In this document: piece after piece, positions 17,626-25,562 of the stretch
How the letters are laid out: each line of letters begins with the position of its first letter
Position numbering within the stretch: the stretch's first letter is position 1
Assembly (NCBI RefSeq): GCF_016722785.1
Contig: NZ_JAEQNE010000001.1
Location: 1,054,001-1,118,000 of the forward strand
Direction: 5' to 3'
Source: Ramlibacter monticola
GTDB taxonomy: Bacteria > Pseudomonadota > Gammaproteobacteria > Burkholderiales > Burkholderiaceae_C
DNA: 64,000 nt
Position numbers and translations under genes: made by a program
Notes under the pieces: generated by a model
Databases searched by the model: none
Told to the model about the DNA's origin: nothing
What the model saw: only the letters and a program-made list of their open reading frames with translations

Positions 17626-17749
17626 GACCAGAGCGGGGCTGTCCGGCTCGGCGACATAAAGGAGGAGGCGCGGGCGCCGCGCTCACCCGAGGCGCGGTTC
17701 TCATCCGCGCCGGGGGACAGTCGCAGAGACGGACAGCCCCGCTCTGGTC
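17626..17749. repeat. 20-bp perfect inverted repeat enclosing 84 bp
   Basis: The arms at 17626-17645 and 17730-17749 are perfect reverse complements, both built around GAGCGGGGCTGTCC. The 84-bp interior is very GC-rich and contains no credible gene. The layout resembles a small non-autonomous element or a very large hairpin. No matching transposase is present in the window. Confidence 0.6.
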
Positions 17750-17760
17750 CGGCAAGAAGG

Positions 17761-17813
17761 CCACTGCGCCCCCCGGGCCACTGCGCGCCCCCGCGCCACT
17801 ACGCGCCCCCGCG
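17761..17813 (+). repeat. Three tandem degenerate repeats of about 17-18 bp
   Basis: Units beginning CCACTGCGC, CCACTGCGCG and CCACTACGCG, each followed by a C-run, occupy 17761-17777, 17778-17795 and 17796-17813. They lie directly beside the inverted repeat and upstream of the chemotaxis promoter. Their function is unknown. Confidence 0.5.
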
Positions 17814-17899
17814 GATTCCCTCATCCGGCGGAAATGAACCTCTCCACAGCCTCCCCGTAGATCGGCGAGAACTTTTTCGCGTCCGCGCGACAGCTTTTC

Positions 17900-17926
17900 T
17901 AAGTCATTTTCCTAAGAGGCCGCCAA
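17900..17926 (+). promoter_or_regulatory. Candidate sigma-28 (FliA) promoter
   Basis: TAAG (17900-17903), 15 bp, GCCGCCAA (17919-17926) fits the flagellar sigma-28 pattern TAAA-N15-GCCGATAA with three mismatches and exact spacing. It lies 106 nt ahead of the cache-protein start and would drive the cache-chemoreceptor pair. This is a pattern match by eye, not a measured start site. Confidence 0.5.
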
Positions 17927-17960
17927 TCACGTGATGTGCTCCGCAAACCGGCTTCTGTTC

Positions 17961-18000
17961 CTCCCATTGGGAGATGGGGAGCTCGGCCAGAATGGCCGAG
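17961..18000 (+). promoter_or_regulatory. Two hairpins in the leader of the cache gene
   Basis: CTCCC-ATT-GGGAG at 17961-17973 and CTCGGCC-AGAAT-GGCCGAG at 17982-18000 are consecutive perfect stems in the presumed 5' untranslated region. The second ends 32 nt before the start codon. They could affect mRNA stability or translation. No known riboswitch is recognised. Confidence 0.4.
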
Positions 18001-18032
18001 TTGTATCCAATTCAATCAGAGAGGACGGAGCT

Positions 18033-18503
18033 ATGAAGCACATGAACCATTCGATGCTGCCCCTGGCCCTGGCGGCGGTGCTGGGCGCCGGCGCGGCCCA
18101 TGCCGCGGACGACGCGGCGACGGCCAGGGAAGCCGAGGCGATGGTGAAGAAGGGCGTGGCCTACATCAAGGCCAACGGCAAGGACAAGGGCTTCGCCGAG
18201 ATCACCCGCCGCGACAGCAAGGAATTCCACGACCGCGACCTGTACCTGGCCGCGCACAAGCTCGATGGCACCTGCGTGGCGCACGGCACCAACGAGAAGA
18301 TGGTCGGCAAGAACTTCATCGACATGCGCGACATCGACGGCAAGGAATACATCAAGGAGCGCGTCGACCTCGGCAAGACCAAGACCAGCTTCTACACGGA
18401 CTACAAGTTCGTCAACCCGGTGAGCAAGAAAATCGAGCCGAAGACGGCCTACTGCGAACGACTGGACGACTACGTCGTCTGCGGCGGCATCTACAAGAAG
18501 TAA
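18033..18503 (+). CDS. Secreted single-cache-domain protein
   Basis: The 156-residue protein has an N-terminal signal peptide ending AAHAADD. A cache-type ligand fold follows, with DLYLAAHKLDGTCVAHG and NFIDMRDIDGKEYIKE, the beta-sheet and loop pattern of sCache_2 domains. It has no membrane anchor, so it should be periplasmic. Start ATG 18033 has a strong ribosome site (GGACGGAG). It lies 36 bp ahead of a chemoreceptor gene whose own sensor region has no cache domain. It may therefore be a periplasmic co-sensor for that receptor, which is inference. Confidence 0.85.
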   Translation: MKHMNHSMLPLALAAVLGAGAAHAADDAATAREAEAMVKKGVAYIKANGKDKGFAEITRRDSKEFHDRDLYLAAHKLDGTCVAHGTNEKMVGKNFIDMRDIDGKEYIKERVDLGKTKTSFYTDYKFVNPVSKKIEPKTAYCERLDDYVVCGGIYKK

Positions 18504-18539
18504 GCCGAAGGCCCGCCGAGGGCCCGGAGGGAGGAAAAC

Positions 18540-20183
18540 ATGAAGCTCTGGCAAAAAGTGGCCGTGGCCCCGCTGGTGGCCATGGTGTTCCTGCTCACGC
18601 TGGCGGTGGTCTCCTACGGGGTGCTCGGCATGCAGTCGCGCACCCTGGAGCAGTTGTACAAGGAGCGCTTCAGCGCCTACAAGAGCGCCGCGCAGGCCGC
18701 GCAGGCGATCAGCGAAGTCCACTCCAACGTCTACCGCCTGTTCACCTGGGTCCAGAACCTGAAGCCGGAACAGGTGGAGCGCACGACGGCGGAACAGAAG
18801 AAGAAGATCGACGGCATCGCCGCCACGCTGGAGACCCTGGGCCGGCTGCCGCTGGAGGACGAAGACCGCAAGCTGCTGCAGGACTTGTCGGGGCGGCTGG
18901 CGAAGTACCGCGACTCCATGCTGAAGGCCATCGACCTGAGCACCGTGGACGTGAGCATCGGCGCCATGCAGATGCAGAACGCCGACACCGCCTTCCAGGA
19001 CATGGTGCACGTGTTCGCGCAGCTGGTGGCGCGGCAGGAAGCGCATGCCCAGAGCGCCTACGAGCGCGCCGACGCCGCCTTCAACAAGGCGGTGGCGGCG
19101 CTGCTGGTGCTGGGTGCGCTCGCGCTGGTGATCTCCGCCATGGTGGCGGTCGCGATGAGCCGCAACCTCGTGCGGCCGCTGAAGACGGCGATAGCGCACG
19201 CCGGGCGCATCGCCGGAGGCGACCTGACGGCCGAAATCCGCACCGATGCGTCCGACGAAACCGGCGACCTGCTGCGGGCCCTGGACGGCATGAACCGCGG
19301 CCTGGTCTCCATCGTCGGCCACGTGCGGGCCGGCACGGAGGCGATCTCCGCGGCCTCGACGCAGATCTCCTCGGGCAGCCAGGACCTGTCGCAGCGCACC
19401 GAGGAACAGGCCAGTTCCCTGGAGGAGACGGCCGCGTCGATGGAGGAGTTGACCAGCACGGTGAAGCAGAACGCCGACAGCGCGCGCGAGGCGCACCAGC
19501 TGGCCGCGCAGGCCTCGCAGACCGCGCAGCAGGGCGGCGAGGTGATGCGCAACGTGGTCGACACGATGGGGCGCATCGAAGGCTCCGCGCGGCGCATCAC
19601 CGACATCATCAGCGTGATCGACGGCATCGCCTTCCAGACCAACATCCTGGCGCTCAACGCCGCGGTGGAAGCCGCGCGGGCGGGCGACCAGGGCCGCGGC
19701 TTCGCCGTGGTGGCGGCGGAGGTGCGCAACCTGGCCCAGCGCTCCGCGGCGGCCGCCAGGGAGATCAAGGCGCTGATCGACGAGTCCACCGGCAACGTCG
19801 CGGCGGGCAGCAGCCTCGTCGGGCAGGCCGGCCACACCATGCAGGACGTGGTGGAGAGCATCCGGCGCGTGAGCACGATCGTGGCCGAGATCTCCGCCGC
19901 GACCCTGGAGCAGACGCGCGGCATCGAGCAGGTCAACCAGGCCATCGCCGACATGGAAGGGGTCACCCAGCAGAACGCCAGCCTGGTGGAGGAAGCCTCC
20001 GCCGCCGCGCACGCCATGCGCGAGCAGGCCGGCGACCTGCTCAAGTCGGTCAGCGTGTTCCGGCTGGCGGACCGGCAGGCGGTGACGCTCGCCCCGCGCG
20101 GCCCGGGCGCGGGCGGCCTGCTGCCGGCGCGGCCGGCTGCTTCCGCCGCGGGGCCTCTGGCGCTTGCGCCGGCAGCCGCCTGA
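18540..20183 (+). CDS. Methyl-accepting chemotaxis protein
   Basis: The 547-residue chemoreceptor starts with a transmembrane helix (about residues 9-30), followed by a four-helix-bundle periplasmic domain to about 178. A second membrane helix ([21 protein letters not shown]) leads to HAMP ([18 protein letters not shown]). The signalling domain contains the invariant hairpin tip [22 protein letters not shown]. Methylation-type Glu/Gln pairs occur on both sides ([18 protein letters not shown]). It relays ligand binding to CheA/CheW. There is no C-terminal CheR/CheB docking pentapeptide. It is co-oriented with the cache gene 36 bp upstream, and flhC follows after 94 bp. Confidence 0.95.
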   Translation: MKLWQKVAVAPLVAMVFLLTLAVVSYGVLGMQSRTLEQLYKERFSAYKSAAQAAQAISEVHSNVYRLFTWVQNLKPEQVERTTAEQKKKIDGIAATLETLGRLPLEDEDRKLLQDLSGRLAKYRDSMLKAIDLSTVDVSIGAMQMQNADTAFQDMVHVFAQLVARQEAHAQSAYERADAAFNKAVAALLVLGALALVISAMVAVAMSRNLVRPLKTAIAHAGRIAGGDLTAEIRTDASDETGDLLRALDGMNRGLVSIVGHVRAGTEAISAASTQISSGSQDLSQRTEEQASSLEETAASMEELTSTVKQNADSAREAHQLAAQASQTAQQGGEVMRNVVDTMGRIEGSARRITDIISVIDGIAFQTNILALNAAVEAARAGDQGRGFAVVAAEVRNLAQRSAAAAREIKALIDESTGNVAAGSSLVGQAGHTMQDVVESIRRVSTIVAEISAATLEQTRGIEQVNQAIADMEGVTQQNASLVEEASAAAHAMREQAGDLLKSVSVFRLADRQAVTLAPRGPGAGGLLPARPAASAAGPLALAPAAA

Positions 20184-20220
20184 CGAGGAAGTGACAATCC
20201 CGGGTCCTGGAGGTCCTTGA

Positions 20221-20242
20221 GCGCCCGGCGCGAGCCGGGCGC
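20221..20242 (+). promoter_or_regulatory. Strong GNRA-capped hairpin upstream of flhC
   Basis: A perfect 9-bp stem, GCGCCCGGC with GCCGGGCGC, closes a GCGA tetraloop. No T-run follows, so it is not a standard terminator. It lies between the receptor gene and flhC, 36 nt before the flhC start, and could be a processing or attenuation element. Confidence 0.5.
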
Positions 20243-20277
20243 CCCGAGGCCTCTCCGGCAGTTCGCGGAGAGGATGG

Positions 20278-20808
20278 ATGTCGCAGAAGAGTGTGTTGCA
20301 GGAGGCGCGCGAGGTGCAGCTCGCCGTCCAGTTGATCGAGCTGGGCGCGCGCCTGCAGTTCCTGGAAGCCGAGGTGGACCTCAGCCGGGAGCGGCTGGTG
20401 CGCCTGTACAAGGAGATCCGCGGCGTCTCGCCGCCCAAGGGCCTGCTGCCCTTCTCCACCGACTGGTACATGACGTGGATGGCCAACATCCACGCCTCGA
20501 TGTTCTACAACGTCTACCTGCACATGCAGGCCCATGCCGAAGGGCGGCTCGAGGCACTGATGAAGGCCTTCCGCATGTACCGCCAGCAGGTGCAGGCGCA
20601 CGGCGACGAGCAGGTGCTGGACTTCACCCGCGCTTGCATGCTGGTGCGCTTCTTCGACAGCCGCATGCTGGACCTGGCCAGCTGCACCCGCTGCACCGGC
20701 CGCTTCGTGGTCCACGCCAACGAGGACCGGCGCGATTACGTCTGCGTTCTGTGCCGGCCGCCGTCGCGGGCCGGGAAGAAGAAGTCCAGCCCGGCCCCGG
20801 CCGCCTAG
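20278..20808 (+). CDS. flhC: Flagellar transcriptional activator FlhC
   Basis: The 176-residue protein matches FlhC through its helical N-terminus, the central GLLPFSTDWY motif and the C-terminal zinc site CTRCTGRF...CVLC (two CxxC pairs) that holds the FlhD4C2 complex on DNA. It is slightly shorter than the enterobacterial protein (about 192). Start ATG 20278 has GGAGAGG just upstream. With FlhD it activates class II flagellar promoters. Unusually, flhC comes before flhD here, with a 117-bp gap instead of the usual close flhD-flhC order. Confidence 0.95.
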   Translation: MSQKSVLQEAREVQLAVQLIELGARLQFLEAEVDLSRERLVRLYKEIRGVSPPKGLLPFSTDWYMTWMANIHASMFYNVYLHMQAHAEGRLEALMKAFRMYRQQVQAHGDEQVLDFTRACMLVRFFDSRMLDLASCTRCTGRFVVHANEDRRDYVCVLCRPPSRAGKKKSSPAPAA

Positions 20809-20857
20809 CGGCTGTGGTGCGGCTCACGGGAGCTGCCACTGGTCCGGAGCGGGCTGC

Positions 20858-20876
20858 CTCCCGTCCAGCACGGGAG
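20858..20876 (+). promoter_or_regulatory. Hairpin between flhC and flhD
   Basis: CTCCCGT (20858-20864) and ACGGGAG (20870-20876) form a perfect 7-bp stem around a 5-nt loop, 49 nt before the flhD start. No T-run follows. It could separate expression of the two subunits. Confidence 0.4.
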
Positions 20877-20925
20877 TTCCGGGCCGAGTAACAGACTGTC
20901 ACACTCGCGCCCCGGAGACACCAAA

Positions 20926-21243
20926 ATGCCAGCTGCGGACGCGACCAAGGAAATTGCCGACCTCAACCTGACGTACCTGCTGCTCGCGCAGAAGCTGCTG
21001 CGGCAGGACCGCGCCGCGGCGATGCTGTGCCTGGGCCTTGGTGCCGAGATGGCGGACGTGCTGGTCGCCATGTCGCTGTCGGAAGTGGTCAAGCTCGCGA
21101 CGAGCAACTTCGTGCTGTGCGCCTTCCGCCTCGGCGAACTGCCGATCGCGCGCACCGTGATGCAGGACGCCCGCGAGCGCGCGCTGCAGCATGCGCACCT
21201 GTCCATCGTGCTGGCGGCCCAGGGCGCCGCGGTGGCCGCCTGA
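20926..21243 (+). CDS. flhD: Flagellar transcriptional activator FlhD
   Basis: The 105-residue protein has the conserved FlhD core IADLNLTYLLLAQKLLRQDR, then EVVKLATSNFVLCAFRL and a C-terminal helix QHAHLSIVLA. Length is close to the family norm of about 110. Start ATG 20926 is preceded by GGAGA. It dimerises and binds FlhC as the master regulator of flagellar gene expression. It ends 36 bp from a convergent gene. Confidence 0.93.
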   Translation: MPAADATKEIADLNLTYLLLAQKLLRQDRAAAMLCLGLGAEMADVLVAMSLSEVVKLATSNFVLCAFRLGELPIARTVMQDARERALQHAHLSIVLAAQGAAVAA

Positions 21244-21279
21244 GGCGGCGCCCCGCGCGCCGCCCCTCCCCCTTTCCTT

Positions 21280-21681
21280 TCAGGGATCCTGGCGGATCAC
21301 GTCGCGCAGCGTGGCGCCCACCTGGCGCAGCAGCGCGCTGCTGCCGGCGGCCGATCCGAAGCCCGTGAGCTGGGCCAGCGGCGCCCAGCGCAGCAGGTCG
21401 CCGTCGGCGAGCTGCTTCTCGATGGCGGCGCGGAAGGTGTACACGTAGCGCCGCGCCTTGCCGGCGCTGCCTTCCGGCGCGCAGCGCAGTTCGGCGCGCA
21501 GGGCCATGTCCCTCGGCAGGTCGAGGCCGGTGGCCGCGCCCACCTTGCGGATCTCCTGCAGCAGTGCGTCGGCGCTGATGCCGGGACAGTCGGATTCCTG
21601 CTGGATCGCATAGGTGCCGGCCCGGGCCGCACCGCTTGCCGCGCAAGCCAGCGCCAGCAGCAAGATCGAGGCTTTCTTCAT
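21280..21681 (-). CDS. Secreted hypothetical protein
   Basis: The 133-residue protein has a signal peptide (about residues 1-21, ending AARAG). The mature part is about 110 residues with two cysteines (SDCPG and LRCAP), likely a disulfide in the periplasm. I recognise no family. Start ATG 21681 has a strong GGAGAG ribosome site. It faces flhD convergently and shares a 144-bp divergent spacer with the flavoprotein gene. Confidence 0.75.
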   Translation of the reverse strand: MKKASILLLALACAASGAARAGTYAIQQESDCPGISADALLQEIRKVGAATGLDLPRDMALRAELRCAPEGSAGKARRYVYTFRAAIEKQLADGDLLRWAPLAQLTGFGSAAGSSALLRQVGATLRDVIRQDP

Positions 21682-21825
21682 TCGCTCTCCTTCTCCACCT
21701 TCTGGATGTAAAGAATCGTAGGAGCGGACCCGCGAGAGCAATCGGTCGAACAGGGACCGGAAGGGGGTCCACCTCGCCCGAGGCGGCGCGGAGCGTGAAG
21801 GGCTTCACGGCCATAATGCGCGCCC

Positions 21826-23058
21826 ATGTCCGACGCACCCGCCCCTTCCGCTTTCGATGCCGTGGTGATCGGCGCGGGGGCCGCCGGCCTGTACTGCGCC
21901 GCCGTGGCGGGGCAGCTCGGGGTGAAGGTGCTGCTGGTGGACCACGCCGACAAGCTGGCGGAGAAGATCCGCATCTCCGGCGGCGGCCGCTGCAACTTCA
22001 CCAACCGCGATCTCGATCCGCGCGCGCCGCACAAGCACTTCCTGGGCGACAACCCGAACTTCTGCCGCTCGGCGCTGGCGCGCTTCACGCCCGCCGACTT
22101 CATCGCGCTGGTGCAGAAGCACGGCATTCCCTTCCACGAGAAGCACAAGGGCCAGCTGTTCGGCGACCGCGCCTCGGAGGACTTCATCCGCATGCTGCAG
22201 GACGAGTGCGGCGCCGGCGACGTCGCGCACTGGCAGCCGTGCAGCGTGCGGGAGCTTGCCGCCGACGGCGCGGGGTACGTCCTGCAGACCAGCCGCGGCA
22301 CCGTGCGGGCGCGGCGCGTGGTGATCGCCACCGGCGGGCTGTCGATCCCGAAGATCGGCGCCAGCGACTTCGGCTACCGAATCGCGCAGCAGTTCGGGCT
22401 GCGCGTGGTGCCGCCGAGGCCGGCGCTGGTGCCGCTCACCTTCGACGGCGAGGCGTGGGCGCCGTTCGCGCAGCTCGCGGGCCTCTCGCTGCCGGTGCGC
22501 ATCGAGACCGGCGAAAAGAAGGACCGCATGGCCTTCGACGAGGACCTGCTGTTCACGCACCGCGGCCTCAGCGGCCCGGCGGTGCTGCAGATATCCAGCT
22601 ACTGGCGCGAAGGCCAGCCCCTGCGCATCGACCTCGCTCCCGGCGTGGACGTGGCGGGCGAACTGGCGCGTGCCAAGACGCGTTCGCGCAAGCTGCTCGC
22701 CAACGAACTCGCGCAGTGGGTGCCGGCGCGGCTGGCCGAGGCGTGGGTGCAGCAGGATCCGGCATGGCAGCGCCCGGTCAACGAAGCCGGCGACAAGGCG
22801 CTGCAGCAGCTGGCGCAGCGGCTTTCCCGCTGGGAGCTGGTGCCCACCGGCACCGAGGGCTACCGCAAGGCGGAAGTGACCGCGGGCGGGGTGGACACCC
22901 GGGAACTCTCCTCGCAGACGCTCGAATCGAGGCAGGCGGGCCTCTATTTCATCGGCGAGGTGGTGGACGTGACCGGGTGGCTGGGCGGCTACAACTTCCA
23001 GTGGGCGTGGGCCAGCGCCCGGGCCTGCGCCCAGGCCCTGGCCGCGACGAACGGCTGA
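21826..23058 (+). CDS. HI0933/YhiN-family FAD-dependent oxidoreductase
   Basis: The 410-residue flavoprotein has the N-terminal dinucleotide fold VVIGAGAAGLYCAAVAG, the family fingerprint ISGGGRCNFTN near residue 53, and the C-terminal FAD motif IGEVVDVTGWLGGYNFQWAW. The family also contains TVTAGGV-type motifs, seen here as VTAGGVDTREL. It is widespread, and its physiological role is mostly uncharacterised. It seems monocistronic, ahead of the rpsU promoter. Confidence 0.93.
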   Translation: MSDAPAPSAFDAVVIGAGAAGLYCAAVAGQLGVKVLLVDHADKLAEKIRISGGGRCNFTNRDLDPRAPHKHFLGDNPNFCRSALARFTPADFIALVQKHGIPFHEKHKGQLFGDRASEDFIRMLQDECGAGDVAHWQPCSVRELAADGAGYVLQTSRGTVRARRVVIATGGLSIPKIGASDFGYRIAQQFGLRVVPPRPALVPLTFDGEAWAPFAQLAGLSLPVRIETGEKKDRMAFDEDLLFTHRGLSGPAVLQISSYWREGQPLRIDLAPGVDVAGELARAKTRSRKLLANELAQWVPARLAEAWVQQDPAWQRPVNEAGDKALQQLAQRLSRWELVPTGTEGYRKAEVTAGGVDTRELSSQTLESRQAGLYFIGEVVDVTGWLGGYNFQWAWASARACAQALAATNG

Positions 23059-23076
23059 GGTACGTTTCTGCCCATC

Positions 23077-23104
23077 TTGAAGTACCGGCCGAGAAGGCTA
23101 TAAT
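23077..23104 (+). promoter_or_regulatory. Sigma-70 promoter of rpsU
   Basis: TTGAAG (23077-23082), 16 bp, TATAAT (23099-23104) is a near-consensus promoter with a perfect -10. Transcription would start near 23111, giving a leader of about 100 nt before the rpsU ATG. It is the best sigma-70 promoter match in the window. Confidence 0.85.
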
Positions 23105-23124
23105 CTTGGGCTTTGCTGGCAAAC

Positions 23125-23156
23125 CCCCACCGGCCTGATCGAACCTACAGGTGGGG
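23125..23156 (+). promoter_or_regulatory. Leader hairpin of rpsU
   Basis: CCCCACC (23125-23131) pairs with GGTGGGG (23150-23156) across an 18-nt loop. It lies in the presumed rpsU leader, 54 nt before the start codon. Ribosomal protein genes are often self-regulated through leader structures, so it is a candidate for that; no known family is recognised. Confidence 0.45.
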
Positions 23157-23210
23157 AACCCCCGGCGGATGTCCTCGATCTTCATCCGCCAACTGAATAT
23201 TCAGGAAGTC

Positions 23211-23423
23211 ATGACGACCATTCGAGTCAAGGAAAACGAGCCGTTTGACGTGGCGCTGCGCCGCTTCAAGCGGACCATCGAGAAGCTGGGCCTGCTGACC
23301 GAGCTGCGCGCCCGCGAGTTCTACGAGAAGCCCACCGCCGAACGCAAGCGCAAGAAGGCTGCCGCCGTGAAGCGCCACTTCAAGCGCGTTCGCAGCATGC
23401 AGCTGCCGAAGAAGCTCTACTGA
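23211..23423 (+). CDS. rpsU: 30S ribosomal protein bS21
   Basis: The 70-residue basic protein begins [20 protein letters not shown], the standard bS21 start, and ends in a basic tail ([17 protein letters not shown]). The frame is open upstream to 23151, but family alignment and the AGGAAG ribosome site support ATG 23211. bS21 acts in translation initiation. It is followed by a terminator and yqeY, a common pairing in proteobacteria. Confidence 0.96.
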   Translation: MTTIRVKENEPFDVALRRFKRTIEKLGLLTELRAREFYEKPTAERKRKKAAAVKRHFKRVRSMQLPKKLY

Positions 23424-23447
23424 GCCCCGGCGGAACGCCTCTCGAGA

Positions 23448-23479
23448 AAGCCCGTTGGGGACGCCCGGCGGGCTTTTTT
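23448..23479 (+). terminator. Intrinsic terminator between rpsU and yqeY
   Basis: AAGCCCG (23448-23454) pairs with CGGGCTT (23469-23475) around a GC-rich 14-nt loop, followed by a run of six T (23474-23479). It sits 25 nt after the rpsU stop, so yqeY is expressed by read-through or from its own promoter. Confidence 0.85.
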
Positions 23480-23502
23480 GCTTTGTTACGAGGAAACACG
23501 AC

Positions 23503-23952
23503 ATGAGCACGCTCAAGGAACGCATCACCGAAGACATGAAGGCCGCCATGCGCGCCAAGGACGCCGAGCGCCTCGGGGCCATCCGCATGCTGACCGCCGC
23601 GATCAAGCAGAAGGAAGTGGACGAGCGCGTGGAGCTCGATGACGCGGGCGTGGTCGGCATCGTCGACAAGCTGCTGAAGCAGCGCAAGGACAGCATCGAG
23701 GCCTTCGAGAAGGCCAATCGCCAGGACCTGGCCGACAAGGAAAAGGCCGAAGTCGCGGTGCTGCAGGCCTACCTGCCCGCCCGCCTCTCGGCCGACGAGA
23801 TCGCCGCCGAAGTCCGCGCCATCGTGGCCGAAACCGGCGCCAAGGGCCCCGCCGACATGGGCAAGGTCATGGGCGCCGCCAAGTCCCGCCTGGCAGGCAA
23901 GGCGGACATGGGCCAGGTCAGTGCGGCGGTGAAGGCGGCGCTGGCGGGATGA
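23503..23952 (+). CDS. yqeY: GatB/YqeY domain protein
   Basis: The 149-residue protein matches YqeY: LKERITEDMKAAMRAKD at the start, QYLP-type motif AYLPARLSADEI in the middle and KGPADMGKVMGAAKSRLAGKADM at the C-terminus. The family resembles the tRNA-binding tail of GatB amidotransferase; its own function is unclear, though it may bind tRNA. Start ATG 23503 has GAGGAAA upstream. The downstream end is followed by repeat copy A. Confidence 0.93.
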   Translation: MSTLKERITEDMKAAMRAKDAERLGAIRMLTAAIKQKEVDERVELDDAGVVGIVDKLLKQRKDSIEAFEKANRQDLADKEKAEVAVLQAYLPARLSADEIAAEVRAIVAETGAKGPADMGKVMGAAKSRLAGKADMGQVSAAVKAALAG

Positions 23953-23976
23953 GGCGCGCGGGTCTGATGGGCCGCT

Positions 23977-24096
23977 AAACCAAACGGCCGAACGCAGAGG
24001 GCGCAAAGGAACGCAAAAGACGCAGAAGAAACCTTTAAAGGTATTTTCTGCGTCCTCTGCGAGCTTTTGCGCCCTCTGCGTTCGGCCGTGCTGTTT
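23977..24096. repeat. Palindromic intergenic repeat, copy A (120 bp)
   Basis: The perfect 24-bp arms at 23984-24007 and 24066-24089 contain GAACGCAGAGGGCGCAAA. The interior continues as imperfectly paired CGCARAG-type units to a short AT-rich centre near 24035. It fills the gap between convergent yqeY and pmbA. It is the same family as copies at 26775 and 28483, and a transcript would fold into a long hairpin. Confidence 0.9.
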
Positions 24097-24122
24097 CCAG
24101 GCGGCCCCTTACGAGCCCCAGC

Positions 24123-25499
24123 TCACGACCCCGCCACCTTCATGCGGTTGATCAGGATCGAGCCCACCGTCTTGGCGCCGTAGTTGTAGACGTCGGCGCC
24201 CACGGCCTCGATCCCCTGGAACATGTCCCTGAGGTTGCCCGCGATGGTGATCTCCTGCACCGGAAAGGCGATCTCGCCGTTTTCGACCCAGAAGCCGCTC
24301 GCGCCGCGCGAATAGTCGCCGGTCACGTAGTTGACGCCCTGCCCCATCAGCTCGATCACGAACAGGCCCGTGCCCAGTTTCTTCAGCATCTGCACCAGGT
24401 CGTCGCCCGGCTCCGTGCGGCGCGAGGTGAAGGTCAGGTTGTGCGAGCCGCCGGCGTTCCCGGTGGTCTTCATTCCCAGCTTGCGCGCCGAATAGCTGCT
24501 GAGGAAGTAGCCTTCCACGCGGCCGCCGGCGATCACCTTGCGCGCCTTGGTGCGCACGCCCTCTTCGTCGAAGGCGGCGCTGCCCTTGCCGCGCCGCACG
24601 AAGGGGTCCTCGTTGATGTCGATGTGGTCCGCGAACACCTGCTTGCCCAGCGAGTCGACCAGGAAGGTGCTCTTGCGGTACAGCGCGCCGCCGCTGGTGG
24701 ACTGCACGTACGAGCCCATCAGGCCGGCCGCCAGCGGCGATTCGAACAGCACCGGGCACTGGGTCGTCGGGATCTTGCGCGCATTCAGGCGCGCCAGCGC
24801 CCGCTCGGCGGCATAGCGGCCCACCGCCTCCGGCGAGGCCAGTTCCTTGGCCGAACGCATGGAGCTGTACCAGGCGTCGCGCTGCATCTGCTCGGCGCGG
24901 CCGGCGATCGGGGCGACCGAGATGGAATGGCGCGAACTCGCGTAGCCGCCGCGGAACCCGTGCGTGTGGGCGCTGAAGAAATGGCTCTGCTGGGCCGAGA
25001 CGCCGGCGCCCTCGCTGTTGATGATGCGCGCATCGGTGTCGAACGCGGCGCGCTCGCAGCGCAGCGCCAGCTCGGCCGCCTGCTCGCTGGTGACCTGCCA
25101 GGGGTGGAACAGGTCCAGGTCCGGCTGCTCCTGCAAGGGCGCGATTTCCTCGGGATCGGGCAGGCCGGCCACCGGGTCCTGCGCGGTGAAGCGCGCGATG
25201 TCGTAGGCGGCCTGCACGGTGCGCTCGATGGCCTCGCGCGAGAAGTCCGAGGTGCTCGCATTGCCGCGCTGGCTTCCCACGTACACCGTGATGCCCAGCG
25301 ACTTGTCGCGATTGCGCTCGACGGTCTCGAGTTCCCCCTTGCGGACCGACACGCTCAGGCCGCAGCCTTCCGAAGCCTCGGCTCCGGCGTCGGTGGCACC
25401 CAGCCGGCGGGCATGCTCCAGGGCGGAATCGACCAGTTCTTCGAAATCGGCGCGGCTGTAGCTGAATCCGGATCCGTTCGGTGCGGGAGTCTTGTTCAT
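24123..25499 (-). CDS. pmbA: PmbA/TldE family metalloprotease subunit
   Basis: The 458-residue protein matches TldE/PmbA: GLSVSVRKGELETVERNRDK near the N-terminus, SDFSREAIERTVQAAYDIARF, and the C-terminal ENGEIAFPVQEITIAGNL. As in other PmbA proteins, the HExxxH zinc site of the partner TldD is absent; the two form a heterodimeric protease that processes modified peptides such as microcin or CcdA. No tldD gene is in the window. It diverges from yjgA across 63 bp. Confidence 0.95.
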   Translation of the reverse strand: MNKTPAPNGSGFSYSRADFEELVDSALEHARRLGATDAGAEASEGCGLSVSVRKGELETVERNRDKSLGITVYVGSQRGNASTSDFSREAIERTVQAAYDIARFTAQDPVAGLPDPEEIAPLQEQPDLDLFHPWQVTSEQAAELALRCERAAFDTDARIINSEGAGVSAQQSHFFSAHTHGFRGGYASSRHSISVAPIAGRAEQMQRDAWYSSMRSAKELASPEAVGRYAAERALARLNARKIPTTQCPVLFESPLAAGLMGSYVQSTSGGALYRKSTFLVDSLGKQVFADHIDINEDPFVRRGKGSAAFDEEGVRTKARKVIAGGRVEGYFLSSYSARKLGMKTTGNAGGSHNLTFTSRRTEPGDDLVQMLKKLGTGLFVIELMGQGVNYVTGDYSRGASGFWVENGEIAFPVQEITIAGNLRDMFQGIEAVGADVYNYGAKTVGSILINRMKVAGS

Positions 25500-25562
25500 G
25501 GCGGGCTATGATACTTGGCGCTTGTCGGGCACCGACTTCCGCTTTTTCCAGTTACCCGTCGC

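Noticed and set aside
17524-18032. Hidden gene in the 509-bp gap after cobA
   Set aside because: Open frames here are short, Arg/Pro-rich and lack ribosome sites; repeats, a promoter and hairpins explain the stretch better.
20217-20891. 224-codon frame overlapping flhC
   Set aside because: It is a shifted reading of the true flhC gene, which has clear family motifs and ribosome site.
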